Source: CAYVBE01 sp964572825
GTDB taxonomy: Bacteria > Planctomycetota > Brocadiia > SM23-32
Direction of reading: 5' to 3'
DNA length: 64,000 nucleotides
Assembly: GCA_964572825.1 (NCBI GenBank)
Contig: CAZNGS010000016.1
Span: 1 to 64,000, forward strand
Made by a program: the position numbers and the translations under genes. The notes beneath the pieces are model-generated. The model saw only the letters and a list, made by a program, of their open reading frames with translations, ran no database searches and was not told the origin of the DNA. How positions within the stretch are numbered: position 1 is the stretch's first letter; every line of letters starts with the position of its first letter. This document shows, piece after piece, positions 32,797-40,445 of the stretch.

Positions 32797-33606
32797 ATGA
32801 TCGAACGGAAACTGGGATTCATAGGAGCCGGCCGGATGGCGGAGGCACTCCTCAACGGCGTCCTGAAGGGCGGGGTCGCCGATAAGGCCCGGCTCTTCGC
32901 CAGCGATCCCGATCCGGAGCGCAGGGAAGTGTTCGCGCGACGGATCGGCGACAACGTGTTGGAGGAGAATGCGGAGCTGGCGCGGCGCTGTGACGTAATC
33001 GTGGTGTCGGTCAAGCCGCACGTGGTCCCGCCGGTCGCCCAGGAAGTGCGCGAGCGACTGAACTCCGGCAAACTGCTCGTCTCGATCGCGGCGGGGGTGA
33101 CCCTGGACACACTGCGCCGGCTTTTCGGGATCGACCGGACCATCCGGGTCATGCCCAACACCCCTGCCCTGGTGGGGGCGGGCGCGGCCGCTTACTGCAC
33201 CGGCGAAGGGGCCAGCGCGGAGGACGCCGAACTGGCGGCGGAGCTATTGAGCGCCGTGGGCCTCTGCGTGCGGGTCGAGGAGAAGCACATGGATGCGGTC
33301 ACGGGTCTGAGCGGCAGCGGTCCCGCTTACCTCTACATGGCCATCGAGGCGCTCAGCGACGGCGGCGTCCGCATGGGGCTTGGGCGGCAGGTGGCCACGC
33401 GCCTGGCCGCGCAGACGGTGCTGGGTGCGGCGAAGATGGTTCTGGAAACGGGCGCCCACCCCGGTGAGCTGAAGGATCAGGTTACCACGCCGGGCGGCAC
33501 CACCATCGAAGCGGTGCGGGTGCTGGAAGCCGCCGGGCTGCGGGGGGCCTTTATGGACGCCGTGGCCGCCGCCGCCGAGAGGTCCCGCAGGCTGGCGGAG
33601 AAGTAG
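32797..33606 (+). CDS. proC: Pyrroline-5-carboxylate reductase
   Basis: The 269-residue enzyme reduces pyrroline-5-carboxylate to proline with NAD(P)H. The dinucleotide motif GFIGAGRMAEAL is at 7-18. VVSVKPHVVPP and RVMPNTPALVGAGA follow, and the family signature runs through GLSGSGPAYLYMAIEAL and DQVTTPGGTTIEAVRVLE. The ATG at 32797 has GGAGG six to nine bases upstream and gives the standard length. It is divergent from the helicase gene, with about 170 bases between them. No other proline genes are adjacent. Confidence 0.97.
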   Translation: MIERKLGFIGAGRMAEALLNGVLKGGVADKARLFASDPDPERREVFARRIGDNVLEENAELARRCDVIVVSVKPHVVPPVAQEVRERLNSGKLLVSIAAGVTLDTLRRLFGIDRTIRVMPNTPALVGAGAAAYCTGEGASAEDAELAAELLSAVGLCVRVEEKHMDAVTGLSGSGPAYLYMAIEALSDGGVRMGLGRQVATRLAAQTVLGAAKMVLETGAHPGELKDQVTTPGGTTIEAVRVLEAAGLRGAFMDAVAAAAERSRRLAEK

Positions 33607-33791
33607 GCCGGCTTCCGCCGGTCGGCCGCTGCTGTGTGACTTCCCGCCCTGGGGTGCGCAGCGTCGCAGCGACGAGACGGTTGTCTCGCCTCACACGGCG
33701 GGGACTCCTCCAATGGCAACGTGGGCGATGGCGCGGGCCTCGCCAGGATGTCGGGGCCTGCCGGGCGGCGGTTGCGACCCCGCTCCGTCGG

Positions 33792-33930
33792 CCCTGGAAG
33801 GATCCCGGCCATTCAAGTATCGGATTGTCGCCGTGGTTTTCGCAGTGCGCAGGCCCATCTCTGTCTTCGCCCCCGGGCGGCCATTGGCCATGCGCTACGT
33901 CGCGCTTTTGAATGGCCCCCCTGGAAGGAT
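33792..33930. repeat. MITE-like element: 12-bp direct repeats flanking 10-bp inverted repeats
   Basis: CCCTGGAAGGAT occurs at 33792-33803 and 33919-33930. Immediately inside lie the perfect inverted repeats GGCCATTCAA (33807-33816) and TTGAATGGCC (33908-33917). The order direct repeat, inverted repeat, about 90 bases, inverted repeat, direct repeat is that of a small non-autonomous element with a target duplication. It has no coding capacity. The right copy ends eight bases before the tRNA-Asp -35. The rest of the 377-base gap (33607-33791) shows one short hairpin CGAGAC-GGTT-GTCTCG around 33672 and no gene. Confidence 0.55.
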
Positions 33931-33938
33931 GGTTTCGC

Positions 33939-33967
33939 TTGACACCTGAACCCGGCGGCGGTAACTT
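33939..33967 (+). promoter_or_regulatory. Promoter of tRNA-Asp
   Basis: A perfect TTGACA (33939-33944) and TAACTT (33962-33967) are 17 bases apart, and the tRNA 5' end is 16 bases beyond the -10. Confidence 0.75.
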
Positions 33968-33983
33968 GTTGTTTTGCGTCGAT

Positions 33984-34061
33984 GGGGGTGTAGCTCAATT
34001 TGGTTAGAGCACCGGACTGTCGATCCGGAGGTTGGGAGTTCGAGTCTCCTCGCCCTCGCCA
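33984..34061 (+). tRNA. tRNA-Asp (anticodon GUC)
   Basis: The cloverleaf has acceptor GGGGGTG/CGCCCTC with one G-T and one T-G pair, D arm AGCTCAATTTGGTTAGAGC, anticodon stem CCGGA/TCCGG with GTC at 34019-34021, T arm GGGAGTTCGAGTCTCCT, discriminator G as expected for Asp, and an encoded CCA (34059-34061). Confidence 0.97.
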
Positions 34062-34065
34062 CAAG

Positions 34066-34095
34066 GGGCGTTCCCGAATCGGGAGCGCCCTTTTT
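34066..34095 (+). terminator. Intrinsic terminator of tRNA-Asp
   Basis: An 11-bp stem (34066-34076 with 34080-34090, one G-T pair) with loop AAT is followed directly by TTTTT (34091-34095), five bases after the tRNA CCA. Confidence 0.92.
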
Positions 34096-34261
34096 GCGTC
34101 GAGGGGTCTTCAGCGTGTCGCCGGCCGTTGACACTTCCCCCGGGGGCTCCCATAATACCGCCTGCGGGCCGGGGCGGGATGGACGCCGCACAGGGCTCAG
34201 GCGCCCGAACCGGCAGGTGAGAGCATGCGTTGCTACGCTGCTGTTCTGGGAGGAGATCAGG

Positions 34262-34696
34262 ATGAACACAAGGGTGGTTCCCGTGCTGCTGTGTTGCGTG
34301 GCCGTCTGGGCGACGGGTTGTCGGGCTCCCCTGGCTCCGGCCGGCGAATGGACCGACAGGGGGACCGTGGAGTTCGTGGGGGAGGGCACTTCGGTGGTAG
34401 TGAAGGAGGATGACCCCCTGGCGCTGCTGGAGGCACGGGCGGCCGCCCGCGCCCTGGCCCTGGTGGACCTGCTGGCAACCGTGAAGGGCACGGAGGTCTC
34501 CGCCCGCGTGAGCGTGGAGGACCTGATGTACGAAAGCCTGGACGCCACGGTGACGGTGCAGGGGACGCTCTGCGGGGTGGTCGTGGACTACGAGGAGTTG
34601 AAGAAGGAAGAGGCGGGGCCGACGGTCATCAAAGCCATCGCCACGCTGGAGCTTTCCCGCCGCCATCTCCGGCGGATGGGGTGCTGCGGGCAATGA
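34262..34696 (+). CDS. LPP20-like outer-membrane lipoprotein
   Basis: The 144-residue protein starts at the ATG at 34262 with GGAGGAGATCAGG upstream. The signal peptide ends in a lipobox AVWATGC (acylated Cys near residue 20). The mature part has a helix LLEARAAARALALVDLLA followed by strands VSARVSVEDLMYESLDATVTVQGTL and VIKAIATLEL, which resembles the LPP20/FlgT-N type fold in which an A-rich helix precedes a curved sheet. Family proteins are envelope lipoproteins of poorly defined role; in some bacteria they support flagella or outer-membrane assembly. It is 29 bases upstream of a second protein with a similar helix, probably in one operon. Confidence 0.72.
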   Translation: MNTRVVPVLLCCVAVWATGCRAPLAPAGEWTDRGTVEFVGEGTSVVVKEDDPLALLEARAAARALALVDLLATVKGTEVSARVSVEDLMYESLDATVTVQGTLCGVVVDYEELKKEEAGPTVIKAIATLELSRRHLRRMGCCGQ

Positions 34697-34725
34697 GGTG
34701 AGCCCTTGGTGACAGGGGGCCGGCA

Positions 34726-35760
34726 ATGATGCGCAGAGGGATTGGGGTTGTGTTCATCGTGTGTGTGGTGCTTGCCCTGCCGTCCGGCGCCGCGCGCGGA
34801 GAGCGGCCGCATCGCGGGGAACAGGAGGTGAGCGTCCGGGTGGAGGGACTCGCCCCGTTCGAACCGGGCACCTCGGTCGACAGGGCGCGCAAGGAGGCCA
34901 TCCGGGATGCACGGCGCAACGCCGTCCTGCAGGCACAGGTGATCCTGTCGGCGGAGACGCGGGTGGAAGGCACGCGATTGGCGGCATTGCGGGTGCGGGC
35001 CCGCGCGCTCGGTTACGTCGAATCAATCGAAATCCTGAAGGAGGGCGTCGTCCCGGGCAGCGGTCCGCATCGTTACAGGATTTCGGCGCGGGCCCTGGTG
35101 CGGCCCCTGAGCCGGTTCAGCGCCGCGGCAGCCCTGGGATGGGAGCGGCCGGGGCCGTGGGAGCCGGTGGCCTCGCTGGAGGTGCGGGGCGACGCCGAGG
35201 AGCAGGCCGTCGCGGCCGTCCGGGGCGCACTGGAGCGCTGCGGGGTCCTGCTGGCGGAAGGGGAGGACCATGTGCCGGCTTTGATCGTTCACTTGAGGGT
35301 GGCCGCCTCGGACGGTGAGGGCGGGCACTCGGTACGGGCCGACTGGGATGTTCGCACCGACGGGGACCTGTCGCGGGGGGAGCCGGTGCGCTTCCGAGGG
35401 CAGTGGTTGCGAACGGGCGAAGGCAATCCGCCCAACTGGTGGTGGGAGGCGCTGGGGACGGTCGTCGCGCAGGATGTGACTCGGGCCTGGACGATGCCCC
35501 GCTCGACGGTCATTCGGTTCACGGACGTCACTGAGGCCCAGAAGTGGGCGCTGGCGGCAGTCGCGGCCGAAGGGGGTGAGGAGGGCGTCTCCGTCGAGGA
35601 GCAGAACGATGCTCTCGCTCTGCGGCTGTCCGTCAGCGGGAACCCGGTCAGTGTGGCCGATGCGCTGCTGGAGCGGGCGGGCCTGCACGGGAAGATGAAA
35701 CTGGTGCACGCCGACCTGGCCGGGCTCATTTATCGCGGGCGGCACGGAGCGAAGCGCTGA
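34726..35760 (+). CDS. Secreted protein with FlgT-N/LPP20-like domain
   Basis: The 344-residue protein has a cleavable signal peptide (IGVVFIVCVVLALPSGAARG). Its first domain contains ARKEAIRDARRNAVLQAQ and VLSAETRVEG..., then YVESIEILKEGVV and HRYRISARALVR, the pattern of FlgT N-terminal/LPP20-like proteins in which such an Ala/Arg helix is followed by a sheet. The middle part (about 155-260) is a second alpha/beta region and the C-terminal part (about 270-335) a third, both unrecognised. Start is one of two adjacent ATGs behind GGGGGCCGGCA. No flagellar genes are seen in the window, so a general envelope role is more likely. Confidence 0.65.
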   Translation: MMRRGIGVVFIVCVVLALPSGAARGERPHRGEQEVSVRVEGLAPFEPGTSVDRARKEAIRDARRNAVLQAQVILSAETRVEGTRLAALRVRARALGYVESIEILKEGVVPGSGPHRYRISARALVRPLSRFSAAAALGWERPGPWEPVASLEVRGDAEEQAVAAVRGALERCGVLLAEGEDHVPALIVHLRVAASDGEGGHSVRADWDVRTDGDLSRGEPVRFRGQWLRTGEGNPPNWWWEALGTVVAQDVTRAWTMPRSTVIRFTDVTEAQKWALAAVAAEGGEEGVSVEEQNDALALRLSVSGNPVSVADALLERAGLHGKMKLVHADLAGLIYRGRHGAKR

Positions 35761-35778
35761 GGGGACCGACACGGCGCC

Positions 35779-37674
35779 TCAGTCCGCCTGATATCCGGCC
35801 GCCCACAGGATGCCGTTGCGGATTACCCGCGCGGCGGCGTTGGCGTAGAGTGGCGAACCCTGGTGGGGCGAGGTGTTGATCACCGGAAGGTTGGCAAAGA
35901 CGACGTACCTGCCCTTGCCGTAAATCCCCGCGGCGGCCATGGGGGGAGCCGCCTCCCCGGCCTGCCTGCTGCCCAGGTGGGGGCTCGCGCGGAGCAACGC
36001 CCCTGCGCTTCCTCGCAGTTGGAGGGAAGGGGAGGGCATCGGGAACACCACGTGCCCCGCGCCGGCCGTGACGGGGTGACGGCGGGACACGGGATAGGCC
36101 AGAGCGTACTCTTCCGGATAGGCGTCCGGCGCCCTGTCAGACATGACCAGGCGCTCCGGCCGCACCAGGGCTCCGCACCATCGCAGCAGGGGGGTGAAGG
36201 GCTGGGGGCGGTCCGGCGGCCGAAAGGTTCCAAAGAACACCAGTCCCGTCCCGCCGTGGATGGCGTCCATGATCTGCTGCACCTCCTGGCGCCCGTATGG
36301 CCCCACCGCCTTGCCGGGGCCGGGGTCCACGACCATCAGCACGTCTGCGGGGGTCATGCGGTCGGGATCGAACGGCCCCTCCAGCCGGTGGACCTCGAAC
36401 AGGGGCGAGGCCCCCAGTTGCGCGGCCAGCTCGGCATCTGCGCCCCGGTGCACGTCCAGGACCACCCGGATCGGCTGCCCCGGCGCGATCAGGCGCTGCC
36501 CGGTGTCCCCGCTCTTGCCTTGTGCGCGCAGGCGGCGGAGGGCGTGTTTCTGCAGGGCTGCGGCCCAGAGTCGCTCGCCGTCCACATAGCTTCGCGCGGT
36601 GGCGATGTCCCCGCCTTTGTCGGCCGCCAGACGGAGCTGTTCGTATGCCTTTTCGAACTGTCCCTCTGCCCCGTAGAGCAGGGCGGCGTTCGTGGCGTGA
36701 TCGGGGTCACGTGCCTTGGACCTCTCGGCGGCCAGGCGGACGATGTTCTCCGCGCTGAGCTCGCTCAGCTCGATCGTCCGTTCACCGGCGGCCGTCATGA
36801 CCTTCAATTCCCCCTCCCCGACGTCCAGAATGGTGCACGTCAGGGGGAAGCCCTTTCCGAGCGAGAGCCGGTAGTCCTCTTCTCCGACTTTCGTGGCGAG
36901 CACCGCGTGTGCCGTCCGCACGAGTTCCCGCAGTCGCCGGATAACCGACCGTTCGCGGGCAACGCGCTGGGCGTACTGCTCCTTCATGTCCTGGGGCATG
37001 CCATCCAGCTCTGCGAGGGCCTCCCGGTAGCGGCGGTCCGCCACGAGTCGGCGGACGGACTCAAAGGCCCTTTCCTCCGGCAGGTCTTCGGGGTAGGGCA
37101 CCCGGCTCCACTCCAGGCTCTCGCCCAACGGGAGGTCGGCGACCGTGCCGGGGGGTGATGGAGGGGCGTCGGCGGCAAGCAGCTCTTTCTGGACCAGGTG
37201 AAGCTCGTTGGGCGCGACGGTGACCGTGGCGGTGAACGGACGGTAGCCGTCCGCGCTCACTTCCAGCCGATGGGTGCCGGCGGGGACGTTGAGGATTACC
37301 CGGGGGGTGCGTCCCGAAGGAACGCGGTCCAGCATGATCCGGGCGCCCGGAGGGTCCACCACCACCGCCAGGCTGCCCACCCGCACCAACTGCGCCATGT
37401 CCAGGTGAACCTGCCTGGTGCGGTCTCCGCGCACCTCGACCGTGCTGGTGGCCGGAGCGCGGCCCTGCTTCACGGCCCTGACCTCCACCTGCCCGATCCC
37501 CACGTCGGGAACGCCGCAGGGGCTGACGCCCCGGACCTCGCCGTTGACGTAAACAGTCGCTCCGGGCGGAGTGGTGGTCACGTAGAGGCCACCCACCAGG
37601 CTGCCGGAGGCCGCCCAAAGGGGGCCGGTGCAGGTCAGCGCCAGAACCAGTACCGCGTTACCCAGTCTGCGCAT
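35779..37674 (-). CDS. Exported PEGA-domain protein with C-terminal GATase1-like domain
   Basis: The 631-residue protein has a signal peptide (residues 1-22), then two PEGA repeats: VTTTPPGATVYVNGEVRGVSPC (about 32-53) and VVVDPPGARIMLDRVPSGRTPRVI with VPAGTHRLEVSADGYRPF (about 104-155). A helical middle region (about 195-400) contains AALLYGAEGQFEKAYEQLRLAADKG, similar to a Sel1/TPR hairpin. The C-terminal third (about 405-630) has DVLMVVDPGPGKAVG, GGTGLVFFGTF and GKGRYVVFANLPV, resembling a ThuA/GATase1-like fold without a visible Cys nucleophile. PEGA domains are surface-layer or envelope adhesion modules. It converges on the lipoprotein operon with an 18-base gap. Role unknown. Confidence 0.78.
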   Translation of the reverse strand: MRRLGNAVLVLALTCTGPLWAASGSLVGGLYVTTTPPGATVYVNGEVRGVSPCGVPDVGIGQVEVRAVKQGRAPATSTVEVRGDRTRQVHLDMAQLVRVGSLAVVVDPPGARIMLDRVPSGRTPRVILNVPAGTHRLEVSADGYRPFTATVTVAPNELHLVQKELLAADAPPSPPGTVADLPLGESLEWSRVPYPEDLPEERAFESVRRLVADRRYREALAELDGMPQDMKEQYAQRVARERSVIRRLRELVRTAHAVLATKVGEEDYRLSLGKGFPLTCTILDVGEGELKVMTAAGERTIELSELSAENIVRLAAERSKARDPDHATNAALLYGAEGQFEKAYEQLRLAADKGGDIATARSYVDGERLWAAALQKHALRRLRAQGKSGDTGQRLIAPGQPIRVVLDVHRGADAELAAQLGASPLFEVHRLEGPFDPDRMTPADVLMVVDPGPGKAVGPYGRQEVQQIMDAIHGGTGLVFFGTFRPPDRPQPFTPLLRWCGALVRPERLVMSDRAPDAYPEEYALAYPVSRRHPVTAGAGHVVFPMPSPSLQLRGSAGALLRASPHLGSRQAGEAAPPMAAAGIYGKGRYVVFANLPVINTSPHQGSPLYANAAARVIRNGILWAAGYQAD

Positions 37675-37689
37675 AGTGCGCCCGGACTG

Positions 37690-38337
37690 TCAAAACCCCT
37701 GTTCTCTCAACTGCTCGACGTCGAGGCGGGGCCTCTCCGCGAGATCGCCGGCGTTGCCCAGCAGAGCCCGTATCCATCTGCCGATCATGTCACACTCTAT
37801 GTTGACTCTGTCGCCGGCTCGTCTGTACTGGAGCGTGGTGGCCCGGAGCGTGTGAGGTATCAGGCTGACTTCGAATCCGTCCGCGTCGAGCCCGGCGATG
37901 GTCAGGCTGACGCCGTCGACGGCCACGCTCCCTTTGATGATCATGTTGTCGGTTAGCTCGGGGGCTACGGCGACATGCAGGCGCACCTGTCCCGGCAGGT
38001 CGCGGGCGGCCCGGATCGTGCCGGTGCCGTCCACGTGGCCGCTGACAAAATGGCCCCCCAGCCGGTCACCAACGCGGAGGGCGGGTTCCAGGTTGGACTG
38101 TCGGCCCGGGCGGAACTGCCCCAGGGTGGTGCGGGACAGCGTTTCGGCGCCCACGTCGAAAACCATCTCCTCTCCGGTTACGGAAGACGCCGTGAGACAC
38201 ACTCCGTCCACGCCGACGCTGTCGCCCGGCTGTATCTGCGCCGCCGGCGCGGCCCCGTTCACGCAGAGCCGGCAGGACGCCTGCAGCTGTTCCACCGCCG
38301 CAACGGTTCCGATTCCCTGGATTATGCCGGTGAACAT
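37690..38337 (-). CDS. ribE: Riboflavin synthase, alpha subunit
   Basis: The 215-residue enzyme makes riboflavin from two molecules of 6,7-dimethyl-8-ribityllumazine. It has two lumazine-binding repeats: residues 1-90 begin MFTGIIQGIG and contain GDSVGVDGVCLTA; residues 95-190 contain HFVSGHVDGTG and GSVAVDGVSLTIAG. Length and start are standard. It is the upstream gene relative to the PEGA gene on the same strand (15 bases apart), although the products are unrelated. No other rib genes are in the window. Confidence 0.96.
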   Translation of the reverse strand: MFTGIIQGIGTVAAVEQLQASCRLCVNGAAPAAQIQPGDSVGVDGVCLTASSVTGEEMVFDVGAETLSRTTLGQFRPGRQSNLEPALRVGDRLGGHFVSGHVDGTGTIRAARDLPGQVRLHVAVAPELTDNMIIKGSVAVDGVSLTIAGLDADGFEVSLIPHTLRATTLQYRRAGDRVNIECDMIGRWIRALLGNAGDLAERPRLDVEQLREQGF

Positions 38338-38479
38338 GCCTCTGCCCCTTCGCCGGAAGCCGCACCTCCAACGGCCAATGATACCATCGGCGGGGAGCGA
38401 TTTCCATCGGTAGGGACGGCGTTGAGGCCGCCGGTGGCAACGGGGTCGCCGGGTTTCTCATAGAAAACACGTCATATTC

Positions 38480-38534
38480 TGGCGGAATTCCCGCCATCGT
38501 CCTTGACTTGGGGAGCGAGGCTCATTAGAATGAG
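38480..38534 (+). promoter_or_regulatory. Polysaccharide-locus promoter with two operator-like inverted repeats
   Basis: TTGACT (38503-38508) and TAGAAT (38526-38531) are 17 bases apart. A perfect inverted repeat TGGCGG-AATTC-CCGCCA (38480-38496) ends six bases before the -35. A second, CTCATT-AG-AATGAG (38521-38534), overlaps the -10. Either could bind a dimeric regulator; the second is placed for repression. It lies 84 bases before the first start codon of the 25-kb gene series. Confidence 0.65.
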
Positions 38535-38614
38535 CCCGTGAACCGCGGTAGGGATAGCTGAGAGGGGGACAGCTTGGTCTTCGATGCACTTGCTTCAGTT
38601 GAGGAGGTATGACG

Positions 38615-39208
38615 ATGGGTCAGGTTCGGCGGCCACTTGCGTTTTTTCTGGTAGCAGCGCTGGTGCTGGCTCCTGCACTGGTGGTGGGCAAAGTTCTCCT
38701 GGATAAGAGTCAATCCGAAGGTGGGGGCGCGCCGGCAGTGCTTCGGGTGGCATCGAGGCCCCTGTCGGGCAGCGTGGTATACCCCGACCGGAAGACGGCC
38801 GTTGCTGAGGCCAGCGTCCGCGTCTGGAGCGTCGAGACGGGCAGTTTTGTCTTGGAAACGGCCACTGACGCCGGGGGCGCTTTTGAGCTTCCTTCCCTCG
38901 ACGAGGGCAGCTACATACTCGTTGTGGGGGATCGAGTCATGACGCGGCTCTCCGTGGAGAAGGATGCCGACCCGCTGCCCGATGGTGTCTGCTTCGTGGT
39001 CCCGCACGGGAAGGCAGTCTTTGCACAGATGCCCCTGGAGCAGAAGGCGGCGGTGCTCTCGCAGTTTCCTGCTCAGGGACCGGAGGAGGGAGGAATCGGG
39101 CTGCTCAATACCGTCCTGATCAGCGCGGCCACTTCGGCGGTGGTCATCGGGGTTGTGGATGCCACGGACATCATCGAGGACGAGGAGACCCGAATCGTCA
39201 GTCCGTGA
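38615..39208 (+). CDS. Exported protein with carboxypeptidase-regulatory-like domain
   Basis: The 197-residue protein starts at the second of two close ATGs (38615), which places GGAGG seven bases upstream. An N-terminal signal/anchor helix (about 5-26) is followed by one transthyretin-like Ig repeat: LSGSVVYPDRKTAVAEASVRVW, TDAGGAFELPSLDEGSYILVV. A C-terminal hydrophobic stretch (LLNTVLISAATSAVVIGVV, about 165-185) could be a second membrane helix, leaving a short acidic tail. It is the first gene behind the locus promoter. Similar small proteins head exopolysaccharide loci in this group, but no enzymatic role is apparent. Confidence 0.7.
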   Translation: MGQVRRPLAFFLVAALVLAPALVVGKVLLDKSQSEGGGAPAVLRVASRPLSGSVVYPDRKTAVAEASVRVWSVETGSFVLETATDAGGAFELPSLDEGSYILVVGDRVMTRLSVEKDADPLPDGVCFVVPHGKAVFAQMPLEQKAAVLSQFPAQGPEEGGIGLLNTVLISAATSAVVIGVVDATDIIEDEETRIVSP

Positions 39209-39264
39209 CCCCGGCGCGCGTGTGATGAACCTCCCGGCGTGCGAGACTTTCCGGAAGGGGTAGT

Positions 39265-40398
39265 TTGCCTGGCTTCCCGATGACTGCTTACTTCATGTCG
39301 CCCCGTTGGTTCGCGCTCCTGCCGCTTCTTGTATGCTTTCTGGCGGGGTGCAGCGGGCTCGACCTGGGCGTCGGCTCCAACGAGCCGCCCTGGGGAGAGC
39401 GCTATGTTGATACCCGCAGCGACCCCGACGAGGTCCGCACTGACCGTCTGGCGAAAGTGCTGGCCGCCTGGCGGGACCGAGGGGAACCCCGCCCGGATAG
39501 CTACTCCGCGGGGGTCGGAGATGTGCTGGAGATCAGCGTTTTTGCCCTGGAGCAGCCCAACACCATCACCACGTTCAACCGCACCGTCGCCAGCACAGGG
39601 TCCATCAGTCTGCCCTGGGTCGGTGCCATCTCGGTGGTCGGTTTGCCTACCCAGTCGGTCGAGGAGCGCATCTGCGCCGCATACCGCCAGAAGGGCTATC
39701 TGAGAGACCCCCAGGTGATGGTAAACGTGCTCGAGTACAACAGCTCCACGGTGGTGGTGACCGGCGCCGTCCAGAAGCCGGGTGTGTATCCGCTGCCCAG
39801 CAGGCGCAGCACCGTGCTGGAGTCCCTGAGCCTCGCCGGGGGACTTTCCCGCGAAGCCGGGGACGTCGCCCTGGTCATCCGGGGTGGTGCGGACCCCGGT
39901 GGGGGGGCATCCGAGGGGTCGAGCGCGGAGGCCCGAGGCGAGGCCGGAGGACCGAGCAGGGATGCAATCGAGATCGACCTGGAAGAGCTCCTGGGCCGGG
40001 GAAACCTGCTGCTCAACCTGGAACTGGGTGACGGCGACATCTTGAGCGTTCCCCGGCGGCCGGAGCGATACGTCTCGGTGCTCGGATACGTCCGCCGGGC
40101 AGGGGCGTACCAGATCCGGGAGGGATCGCGCATGGACGCGCTGCAGGCCCTGGCGTACGCCGGCGGGCTCACCATGGTGGGCAGGGCGGGTGAATGTCAG
40201 CTCGTCCGGCAGACGCCTTCGGGTCCCAGGACGACTCCTGTTAATCTGCGCAAGGTGGCCGAGGGCAAGCTGCCGCCGCTCTACCTGGAGCCGGGTGACG
40301 CCCTGATTGTGGGCACCAACCTGTGGGGGCGAATCTCCGAGTTCTTCCGGCCCACGATGGGCGCCACGGTTTCCGCCAGCGCCAACGTCGCACCGTGA
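39265..40398 (+). CDS. Wza-type polysaccharide export lipoprotein
   Basis: The 377-residue outer-membrane exporter has a signal peptide with lipobox CFLAGC. The Poly_export domain includes YSAGVGDVLEISVFALEQPN, GSISLPWVGAISVVGL and RDPQVMVNVLEYNSS. Two SLBB domains follow: VTGAVQKPGVYPLPSRRSTVLESLSLAGGL and VLGYVRRAGAYQIREGSRMDALQALAYAGGL. A hydrophobic/amphipathic C-terminus (LWGRISEFFRP) would be the pore helix. A Gly/Ser-rich insert (about 212-233) is unusual. The start is TTG at 39265 behind GGAAGGGG, or ATG at 39280. It exports the polymer made by the downstream enzymes. Confidence 0.93.
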   Translation: MPGFPMTAYFMSPRWFALLPLLVCFLAGCSGLDLGVGSNEPPWGERYVDTRSDPDEVRTDRLAKVLAAWRDRGEPRPDSYSAGVGDVLEISVFALEQPNTITTFNRTVASTGSISLPWVGAISVVGLPTQSVEERICAAYRQKGYLRDPQVMVNVLEYNSSTVVVTGAVQKPGVYPLPSRRSTVLESLSLAGGLSREAGDVALVIRGGADPGGGASEGSSAEARGEAGGPSRDAIEIDLEELLGRGNLLLNLELGDGDILSVPRRPERYVSVLGYVRRAGAYQIREGSRMDALQALAYAGGLTMVGRAGECQLVRQTPSGPRTTPVNLRKVAEGKLPPLYLEPGDALIVGTNLWGRISEFFRPTMGATVSASANVAP

Positions 40399-40445
40399 GC
40401 TGGCGACGGTCATGGCCGGGGCGTGATTCTCGTTGAGGATGCTAC

